NCBI GenBank assembly: GCA_022791475.1
Contig: JAAVZD010000018.1
Span: 1 to 13,626, forward strand
Direction: 5' to 3'
Source: Clostridia bacterium
GTDB lineage: Bacteria; Bacillota_A; Clostridia; TANB77; CAG-508
DNA length: 13,626 nucleotides
Made by a program: the position numbers and the translations under genes. Below, piece after piece: positions 6,919-12,744 of the stretch. The notes beneath the pieces were generated by a model that had not been told where the DNA came from, did no database searches, and worked only from the letters and a program-made list of their open reading frames with translations. Position 1 is the first letter of the stretch; each line of letters opens with the position of its first letter.

Positions 6919-7893
6919 CTAATTCTGTAACCTTATTTGCTCATCTTTTATTGTAGGGTATCTTATAAGTTTACTGCTGTTTAAATTTTCCTTATTCATA
7001 TCTACTGCTGTAATTTGATGATTATCATATGTTGTATAATAGTATATTCCTTTATTTGTATTACAACATGAAGTATATATTGTTATTTCATATTTTCCAT
7101 CTCCTAAGTTACAACAGCCTCTTTGTTGGTCTACTGAATTTAATATGTGAAAAAATTGACTGATACTTTCTTTTTCTTCTTCTTCTGAAATTGAGTTCAT
7201 TTTTACAAATGAGGCACGTACAAATCTTGATTGTGATGACAAGTCTCCTGGAAGGCCTATTGCTCCCATTCCACGACTATATGTTTTTAAATTTATGTCT
7301 TTTGAAAATGTATTTTGTGGCTCTTTTGTTGATAAACCTATATAGTTATTTAGGTTAAACATTTGCATATCAAAGGGTGGATTATTAGTTAATACTCCTA
7401 CTGGGTTTTCATATATTTTTATACCTTCTTTTAAAGGTTCTACTGTTATTGTTTCTTTGCTATCTGATATAATATAGTGAAGCTGAGCTACTGGTAAATT
7501 TTCATTAAATTGCCTATCTAATAAATTCATATTTTCTATTAGTTTTCGGGCTTCTTTTACTGTTGCACATTTGCTTAAAATCCATGGTATGAATTCAAAT
7601 TGGGTTATATTATTTTTTCCCTCTATCTTTTTATTGTAGTAGCTATTACCTACAAAATTTAGACCTGCTATTGCTAAACCTTTTTCATTTACTCCATCAT
7701 AATATAATGGGTAATTTTCTGTTACATGAGCCATACCAATTATGGCATAATGAGTATCTATATTTCCTTCTTCTATAAAATGAAATGGATAATTTCTTGG
7801 AGTTATTGTTACTTCATCTCCATAAGAAAATTCATAGTCTAGTGTTCGTCCAAAATAGAAATCTTTTGTTTTATATGTTACTGCTGTACACAT
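6919..7893 (-). CDS. Choloylglycine hydrolase / penicillin acylase family (Ntn hydrolase)
   Basis: A complete 324-residue linear-amide hydrolase of the family that includes bile salt hydrolase and penicillin V acylase. After removal of Met1, Cys2 (MCTAVTYKTK) becomes the N-terminal nucleophile. FGRTLDYEF supplies the conserved Arg and Asp, and GVLTNNPPFDMQ the oxyanion-hole Asn. SRFVRASF supplies the second conserved Arg. Bile salt hydrolases split glycine or taurine from conjugated bile acids and are common in gut anaerobes; sequence alone does not separate bile-salt from other amide substrates. There is no signal peptide, so it is cytoplasmic. The start has AGGAGG seven bases upstream. The gene diverges from the MATE-like gene across about 150 bases. 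Codon use is native, with one CGA and no in-phase CGG. Confidence 0.92.
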   Translation of the reverse strand: MCTAVTYKTKDFYFGRTLDYEFSYGDEVTITPRNYPFHFIEEGNIDTHYAIIGMAHVTENYPLYYDGVNEKGLAIAGLNFVGNSYYNKKIEGKNNITQFEFIPWILSKCATVKEARKLIENMNLLDRQFNENLPVAQLHYIISDSKETITVEPLKEGIKIYENPVGVLTNNPPFDMQMFNLNNYIGLSTKEPQNTFSKDINLKTYSRGMGAIGLPGDLSSQSRFVRASFVKMNSISEEEEKESISQFFHILNSVDQQRGCCNLGDGKYEITIYTSCCNTNKGIYYYTTYDNHQITAVDMNKENLNSSKLIRYPTIKDEQIRLQN

Positions 7894-7975
7894 TTATATT
7901 CCTCCTTTAATTGTTTATGTTATAATTATTAGATATATTTTTATAAAAAATACAGTAAAGTTCACATTTTAACTA

Positions 7976-8004
7976 TTGAGATTAAACAATTTTTATGTTA
8001 TAAA
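7976..8004 (+). promoter_or_regulatory. Promoter of the MATE-like gene
   Basis: TTGAGA (7976-7981), a 17-base spacer and TATAAA (7999-8004). The start would be about 35 bases before the ATG at 8047. The 7894-8046 gap must also hold the divergent hydrolase promoter, for which I see only weak candidates. Confidence 0.55.
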
Positions 8005-8046
8005 TATTATGTACTAATAAATATACTATAAAGGATAGAAATAAAT

Positions 8047-9231
8047 ATGAAAAGATTATTAAGGGTAAGTTTGGATATATTGATAACATCAATAGTTCCT
8101 ATAGCTTCGTGGTTTTTATTGGGGATTATATTGGATAATCATTTAATTAATATCTTCTCATTAACATATCCACTTCAATGTTTAATGGGTATGATTATTG
8201 CTATATTTGGTGTTGGAGCTAATATTAGCATTTATAGAGATAACAATAAAAATGGTGGAGATAATGGAATTTTCTATGGAATTATATTCAGTGTTTTAAT
8301 TTTTGGCTTTATTATTTTTAACAATGAAAATTATATAAATTTTATGAATATGGATACTACAATATATAAAACATTTTGTATATATTCAATGTTTCAAATT
8401 TTTTGCCACATAGTGCTAGAGTTAATATTAACTAAACTCTATTATAAAGAGGAAAATACGAAAGCAAACAAAATAGCTATTTTGTTTAATACTATTAACT
8501 TTGTAAGTTTAATTGGTATGGCAATTATTACGAAAAATCAATTAATAACTGCAATTGTATCTGGTATTATAATGTTTATAATGATTACTTTTTTAAGTTT
8601 TAAAAATGTTGAAAAGGTTGATTTTAAAATTAATTTTATAAATTGGTTTAAATACAATTCTGTTGCATTTAGTGTAAGCCTTATGTTTTTTATTATATAC
8701 TTTTTTGGATTTAGTAATTCTTTTGAATATGGTGAAAAATATATGATAGCAATAACTTTTGCTACATTAGTAACAGATATGCAGTGGGATATTACAGATG
8801 CAGTAAAAACTGTAGCAAAAGTAGATATTGCAAAGAAAAAATTTAATTATAACGAACATTTAAGAAATGCTATAAAATTATATATGTTGCTTATTTTATC
8901 AGTATTATTAATGTCACTTGTATTATACCCTTTTTACAAACCAGACTTAAAAATTGTAAGTATTTTTATTTCTTTACATATATTAGACTTTATGTTTGGA
9001 CCATTTATAGAAATAAAAATTTGCTTTTTACAATTAGAAGATTCAGCTTTAAAAATGACTTCAAATATGATAATTGCCTATTTAATTAGAACAGTAGCAT
9101 CATTTATACCAACACCTTTCTGTACAATTATTGGTCAAATGTGTTCTACTGCCTATGAGTTTACTTGTACTAAAATAAATTATAGAAAATATAAGAATAA
9201 CAATAATATAAATCAAGATGAATTGATATAA
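8047..9231 (+). CDS. MATE/MOP-superfamily-like membrane protein
   Basis: A 394-residue integral membrane protein with about 10-12 hydrophobic segments, the only complete plus-strand gene here. The opening RLLRVSLDILITSIVPIASW and the two-half arrangement, with a central soluble loop (residues about 255-285), resemble MATE-type and polysaccharide-flippase-type MOP transporters. It is shorter than typical MATE pumps (440-460). A drug or lipid-linked substrate cannot be told from sequence. It has AAGGAT about ten bases before the ATG, its own promoter, and a strong terminator downstream. The hydrolase next to it is divergent; coregulation, for example by bile, is possible but unsupported by any visible operator. 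No CGG codons occur in it. Confidence 0.65.
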   Translation: MKRLLRVSLDILITSIVPIASWFLLGIILDNHLINIFSLTYPLQCLMGMIIAIFGVGANISIYRDNNKNGGDNGIFYGIIFSVLIFGFIIFNNENYINFMNMDTTIYKTFCIYSMFQIFCHIVLELILTKLYYKEENTKANKIAILFNTINFVSLIGMAIITKNQLITAIVSGIIMFIMITFLSFKNVEKVDFKINFINWFKYNSVAFSVSLMFFIIYFFGFSNSFEYGEKYMIAITFATLVTDMQWDITDAVKTVAKVDIAKKKFNYNEHLRNAIKLYMLLILSVLLMSLVLYPFYKPDLKIVSIFISLHILDFMFGPFIEIKICFLQLEDSALKMTSNMIIAYLIRTVASFIPTPFCTIIGQMCSTAYEFTCTKINYRKYKNNNNINQDELI

Positions 9232-9240
9232 ATAAAATTA

Positions 9241-9283
9241 TAATTAAAAATTCCCACAATTTTTTTCTGGGAATTTTTAATTA
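9241..9283 (+). terminator. Terminator of the MATE-like gene
   Basis: A perfect 16-bp stem (9241-9256 with 9268-9283) has TTCCCA/TGGGAA at the top, an 11-base T-rich loop and an A/T-rich base. It starts 10 bases after the stop at 9231. The following 100 bases, to the SdpI-like stop at 9384, hold nothing I can identify. Confidence 0.8.
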
Positions 9284-9383
9284 TTTTGAATGAATTAATT
9301 TCGATTTCTAAATAACCATAATTGTATTTATATGTTTTATTAAACTATTAAAAACTCTTTACTTCATTTAACCATTTAATATA

Positions 9384-9930
9384 CTAAACCCAAATAATTA
9401 GCAAAAGAAAAATAATTCCCACTATAATTGCAGAATAACCAGTTATTTTTGTCATTTTTCTAAATGATTTTTCATTCTTTGGATGTGGGTGGAATAATTC
9501 TTTTCCGTGTTTCATAGCTTACTTTTGGAGTATAATTTCCTATAATTATTAGTAGTGTTCCAAAAATTAAACATACACTTTTGCCTATATACACAGTGCT
9601 TCCTAATGGCACTTCTATCATTATAATATATAAAAGTACAGTAATAATTGGAATAAACCATTCAAATATTTTAATAATTTTAGGTTTGTTTTCTTCTTTT
9701 CTTTGCGTTTTCATTGTAAATAGTATACATATTGTTTGTACTATTGCCATTAATACAGGTATTCCAAATAATGCTACCTCCTTTGGTGCATAGTTATCTG
9801 GTTGGTCATTTATTGTAAAATGAATTGGCATTTGGTCTGGTAATTTGTTATATAGTACTCCACCTAATACCATTGGTAATAAACATATAATAACTGTTAA
9901 AATTAAGGTTTTATAATTTTTATTTTTCAT
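9384..9930 (-). CDS. SdpI/DUF1648-like membrane protein, +1 shift at CGG
   Basis: A membrane protein paired with an SdpR-like repressor, as in the B. subtilis sdpRI immunity/signalling pair. The N-terminal half shows the DUF1648 pattern: a first helix, then LYNKLPDQMPIHFTINDQPD and YAPKEVALFGIPV, more helices, and GNYTPK. In the first frame it ends 10 codons past CGG codon 142 (9505-9507) with a polar tail. Skipping the C and reading GGA continues for 39 more codons to a TAG at 9384, through a conserved-looking HPKNEKSFRKMTK segment and a final hydrophobic helix (TGYSAIIVGIIFLLLIIWV). The result is about 181 residues, which suits the family. The start has GGAGG and overlaps the repressor stop by 11 bases, showing translational coupling. 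Confidence 0.8.
9504..9507 (-). other. Putative +1 recoding site in the SdpI-like gene (ACA CGG A)
   Basis: The in-phase CGG at 9505-9507 is followed by AAAA. Skipping the C and reading GGA opens a 39-codon extension that ends in a transmembrane helix. Loss of one A from the A4 run would also restore the frame, so an indel is the competing explanation. Confidence 0.6.
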
Positions 9931-10195
9931 CTTTGTTTCCTCCTAACTTATAAATCCAAACTAAAACATCCTCAAATACAGAACAGTTTAGTTCATAAAA
10001 AATAAAGTTTTTCTGCTTTGTTTCTGTTATTAAGTTTGCTTTCTTTAAATGTGATAAATGATATGAAACTGTTGCACCTGTTAAATTAAAACTACTTGAT
10101 ATTTCTCCTGCTGTTCTTCTTCCATCTTTTAATAATTCTAATATTTCCCTTCTAACAGGGTCACTAATTGCTTTTAAGGTTTCTGACATTCCCAA
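9920..10195 (-). CDS. ArsR/SdpR-family winged-helix repressor
   Basis: A 91-residue ArsR-type DNA-binding protein. LKAISDPVRREILELLKDG opens the domain, GEISSSFNLTGATVSYHLSHLKKANLI is the recognition helix region, and TKQKNFIFYELN is the wing. It lacks the metal-site ELCVC motif of ArsR proper and resembles SdpR, the autorepressor that is released by SdpI at the membrane. I prefer the TTG at 10195, which sits at the right distance from AGAGAGGTGAT; the ATG at 10189 is farther away. It overlaps the SdpI-like gene by 11 bases. Its promoter is flanked by CTATTTAG/CTAAATAG repeats, which are likely operators. Confidence 0.88.
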   Translation of the reverse strand: MGMSETLKAISDPVRREILELLKDGRRTAGEISSSFNLTGATVSYHLSHLKKANLITETKQKNFIFYELNCSVFEDVLVWIYKLGGNKDEK

Positions 10196-10228
10196 TATAA
10201 TCACCTCTCTTAATCTATTTTGATATAT

Positions 10229-10240
10229 ATCTAAATAGAT
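10229..10240. promoter_or_regulatory. Putative operator for the SdpR-like repressor
   Basis: ATCTAAATAGAT is a near-palindrome overlapping the -10 box of the sdpR-like promoter. The same half-site (CTAAATAG or CTATTTAG) occurs twice more in the hairpin at 10259-10306, across the -35. That arrangement suits a dimeric ArsR-type autorepressor. Confidence 0.5.
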
Positions 10241-10267
10241 TATACTATTGTAAAAATAAAAAGTCAA
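10239..10267 (-). promoter_or_regulatory. Promoter of the sdpR-sdpI-like operon
   Basis: The minus strand has TTGACT (10262-10267), a 17-base spacer and a perfect TATAAT (10239-10244). The -35 lies inside the 3' arm of the upstream terminator hairpin. Confidence 0.75.
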
Positions 10268-10306
10268 CAACTATTTAGATATTTTTCTAAATAGTTGTTG
10301 ACTTTT
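10259..10306 (-). terminator. Terminator of the TfoX-N/antiporter operon, overlapping a promoter
   Basis: A perfect 21-bp stem (10259-10279 with 10286-10306) surrounds a 6-base loop. On the minus strand it ends GTTGACTTTTTATTTTTA, a T-rich tail. It lies 17 bases after the TfoX-N stop. The stem carries two CTATTTAG half-sites and the -35 of the next promoter. Confidence 0.8.
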
Positions 10307-10322
10307 AAAGTTAATGCAATAA

Positions 10323-10640
10323 TTATTTCTTTTTTCTAGGCTTTGGTATAGGAGTTACTTCTTCTATTTTACTAACAATTTTTTTACAAAAATCGGAATT
10401 ATCTATATCTAAAACATAATGTTCTTTTGCTCCTTTATATGGATAACCTAATTTTGCATCTTTCATCATTTCTTCTATACAATCTAACTTTTTAACAAAT
10501 GCATTATTATTACAAACTATGATGACTGGTTTATCATTAACATATATCATAAATTCTCCAAACATTTTCTTATATCTAATAATTCCAATTCCATTTATTT
10601 GTTCACATACATATTCTATATATTCATTTGTAGTTGCCAT
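10323..10640 (-). CDS. TfoX N-terminal domain protein
   Basis: A 105-residue stand-alone TfoX-N domain. Typical features are the N-terminal helix YIEYVCEQINGI, the KKMFGEFMIYVNDKPVIIVCNNNAFVK sheet region, and the later AKEHYVLDI strand, ending in a basic PKPRKKK tail. In gamma-proteobacteria the TfoX N-domain belongs to the competence regulator, but single-domain versions in Firmicutes have no established role, so no competence function is claimed. The start has GAAAGGAG eight bases upstream. It lies 16 bases after the antiporter stop and is cotranscribed with it, followed by a strong terminator. Confidence 0.85.
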   Translation of the reverse strand: MATTNEYIEYVCEQINGIGIIRYKKMFGEFMIYVNDKPVIIVCNNNAFVKKLDCIEEMMKDAKLGYPYKGAKEHYVLDIDNSDFCKKIVSKIEEVTPIPKPRKKK

Positions 10641-10656
10641 TTTTATTTCTCCTTTC

Positions 10657-11610
10657 TTATTTCATAAATAAAATTCCTATATACGAAGCATACATTAGGC
10701 AATATAGTACTCCATTTAATCTACTCATTTCCTTTTTAGGTGGTATATATGGGAAGATTGCTAGTATTATTGTTGAAACGGCTAAAAGCATTAAATCAAA
10801 ATTATATGACATATTATATGTAATAGGTTTTATTATTGCTGAAACTCCTAGTATTAGTAATATATTAAATATATTTGAGCCTATTATATTTCCTATTGCT
10901 ATGTCACTATCTCCTTTTAGTGCTGCTACTACACTTGTTACAAGTTCTGGAAGGCTTGTCCCTATTGCAAGTATTGTTAAACTTATTATTTTTTCACTTA
11001 AACCTACAATTTTTGCAACATTTACAGCATTATTTACTGCTAAATCTCCTCCTATCTTCAAACCTATAATTCCTAATATTATAAATATTATATTTTTTAC
11101 TATATTATTTTTCTTTTTATCCTCTTTTTCTAATTCAACTAATGCATTATTCATACTTTGTTTTTTTGCCATAATTATTGTATAGAAAATAAACAAACTA
11201 AATAATATTAATAAACAAGTTGCTTCTATTTTTGATATTGTACTTCCTGTACTTGCAAATATCATAAGTATTATTGTAAATATTAAGCACATAGGTATTT
11301 CATATTTTATTGTTTCTTTTTGGAATTTGACATGTCTTAAAATACTTGCTAATCCTAAAATTAATAATAAATTACACAAATTACTTCCAACAACATTTCC
11401 TATTGCCATATCTGAATATCCATCTATTGCAGATGTTATACTTACAAATAATTCTGGCATAGAAGTTCCAATAGAAACAATTGTAAGCCCTATTATTATT
11501 TCTGGTATGTGAAACTTTTTAGCCAGTCCACTTGCCCCATTTACTAACATATCTGCTCCTACTATAAGTAGTATAAATCCTACTATTATTAATATAATTG
11601 ATATAAACAC
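10657..11610 (-). CDS. CaCA-family Ca2+/Na+ (or H+) antiporter, YrbG-like
   Basis: A 317-residue membrane exchanger with two inverted halves. Each has an alpha-repeat: GTSMPELFVS (48-57) with GNVVGSN (71-77), and GTSLPELVTS (217-226) with GNIIGSN (240-246). The acidic residues of these motifs bind the exchanged cations. About ten helices are predicted, with a Lys-rich cytoplasmic loop at about 148-170 (KKQSMNN to EKEDKKKNN). Length matches bacterial YrbG-type proteins of about 320-325. The start is a GTG nine bases after AGGAG; an ATG nearer the ribosome binding site is followed at once by a stop. It is the first gene of a two-gene operon with the TfoX-N protein. Confidence 0.92.
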   Translation of the reverse strand: MFISIILIIVGFILLIVGADMLVNGASGLAKKFHIPEIIIGLTIVSIGTSMPELFVSITSAIDGYSDMAIGNVVGSNLCNLLLILGLASILRHVKFQKETIKYEIPMCLIFTIILMIFASTGSTISKIEATCLLILFSLFIFYTIIMAKKQSMNNALVELEKEDKKKNNIVKNIIFIILGIIGLKIGGDLAVNNAVNVAKIVGLSEKIISLTILAIGTSLPELVTSVVAALKGDSDIAIGNIIGSNIFNILLILGVSAIIKPITYNMSYNFDLMLLAVSTIILAIFPYIPPKKEMSRLNGVLYCLMYASYIGILFMK

Positions 11611-11644
11611 TTTACATTTCTCCTTTTCATTTTGAACATATTAT

Positions 11645-11673
11645 AATATACACTAATGATTTATAATTTTCAA
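11645..11673 (-). promoter_or_regulatory. Promoter of the antiporter-TfoX operon
   Basis: The minus strand has TTGAAA (11668-11673), a 17-base spacer and TATATT (11645-11650), with further TATAAT-like sequence adjoining. It lies about 35 bases before the antiporter GTG. Confidence 0.5.
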
Positions 11674-11730
11674 GACTTGTATAAATTGTTTTAATTAATT
11701 TTTATATAATACTTTTCATTTTACATAGAA

Positions 11731-11763
11731 AAACGGAAAACTAATAATTATAGTTTTCCGTTT
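11731..11763 (-). terminator. Terminator of the HTH-PIN gene
   Basis: A perfect 13-bp stem, AAACGGAAAACTA with TAGTTTTCCGTTT (11731-11743, 11751-11763), has a 7-base loop and continues as TTTCTAT on the minus strand. It is about 30 bases after the stop. Confidence 0.7.
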
Positions 11764-11793
11764 GGTAGAAGTGATTTTGTTATAGAAAATTAA

Positions 11794-12633
11794 TCATATA
11801 TTTATGATGTGCTCTATGGTTTTAGAATCCTTTTTTTCATATACATGTAGAGAATCTCCATGTTCAACCTTAATTTCTACTTTTGCTACACATGGTATTA
11901 TATTTCCATCTCGATGAATTTCAAATTTAAAAGTTCCCTTATTAGAAATGTAAATTTCATCATTTCTTTTAGATAGAAAAATACCATAGCCAAGTTTCTT
12001 ATCAAGTTTTGCATTTTCATTTTGCTCCACAAAAATATAATCAAGCTCAAGAGCTAATGCTTTAGTTGCTAAGTTTTCATCTGCTGTTAACAATGTTGGT
12101 CTGATTTGCTTAGGTAGTATTTGCATATATTGCAACAAAATGTTGTCAACATATTTATCGTCAGAATATCCTTTAAACCTTGACAACATATATTTATTAG
12201 GGGAACTCAACATTTTAGAAGTATATTTTTTTATATTTTCTTTTAAAGACTTTGTACCATTCTTTTTCTTTTTGTCCATCTCCTCTAGTGTTGCAAATAT
12301 AAATGTTACCTGTTTAGCACTTTCTATTATATCCCTACCTCGAGCAGATGTTAAAGCACATGTGTCAACTAATATATTATTATACCTAGTAGATTGAACA
12401 AAATTCATATTGTCATCTGCCTGTACTTTAACACAACTCTCTGCTTTTTTTGGTGCTTTCTTTGAATTGTTCTGACTTAATAAATAAATGTACCGCTTAG
12501 CAGTAGATTCCGCATAACCCAATTCGATAAAAGTTTCTTTTGTTGGATTATTAGGAAAGTTTGGAACTACTTTCTGTATGTCTTCTACCTTACCTCCTTT
12601 TGATATAATATGACCAATTTCTCTGTTTTTCAT
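11794..12633 (-). CDS. HTH-PIN domain protein, probable RNase, foreign-looking codons
   Basis: A 279-residue protein. Residues 30-55 (TKETFIELGYAESTAKRYIYLLS) look like a helix-turn-helix. Residues about 86-203 match the PIN nuclease fold: D90 in ILVDTCAL, E117/E118 in LEEMD, D158/D159/D163 in SDDKYVDNILL, and D185 in TADENLATKA. These acidic residues would bind Mg2+/Mn2+ for RNA cleavage. The C-terminal 75 residues are beta-rich and unassigned. No antitoxin-like partner is adjacent. Codon use differs from the neighbours (CGA, AGG, GCG, TTG), and codon 47 is an in-phase CGG (12493-12495) that must be read normally; bypass would stop translation after 51 residues. It has a consensus promoter, a leader inverted repeat and a terminator, and looks acquired. 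The ribosome binding site (GGTAGGT) is weak. Confidence 0.75.
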   Translation of the reverse strand: MKNREIGHIISKGGKVEDIQKVVPNFPNNPTKETFIELGYAESTAKRYIYLLSQNNSKKAPKKAESCVKVQADDNMNFVQSTRYNNILVDTCALTSARGRDIIESAKQVTFIFATLEEMDKKKKNGTKSLKENIKKYTSKMLSSPNKYMLSRFKGYSDDKYVDNILLQYMQILPKQIRPTLLTADENLATKALALELDYIFVEQNENAKLDKKLGYGIFLSKRNDEIYISNKGTFKFEIHRDGNIIPCVAKVEIKVEHGDSLHVYEKKDSKTIEHIINI

Positions 12634-12662
12634 GATGTTACCTACCCTTTCTGTATAAGATG

Positions 12663-12677
12663 TTGTAAATTTTACAA
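12663..12677. repeat. Palindrome in the leader of the HTH-PIN gene
   Basis: TTGTAAA and TTTACAA are perfect inverted copies around one base. The site lies 20-35 bases after the predicted start of transcription, suitable for an operator, perhaps bound by the gene's own N-terminal HTH. Confidence 0.5.
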
Positions 12678-12703
12678 TAATCTTCCAACCGTATTATGTC
12701 TAT

Positions 12704-12732
12704 ATTATACCATTTTTTTGAGGTATTGTCAA
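12704..12732 (-). promoter_or_regulatory. Consensus promoter of the HTH-PIN gene
   Basis: The minus strand has TTGACA (12727-12732), a 17-base spacer and TATAAT (12704-12709), a full match to the sigma-A consensus. It is the strongest promoter in the window and leaves a leader of about 65 bases. Confidence 0.88.
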
Positions 12733-12744
12733 AAATCCATTTGT

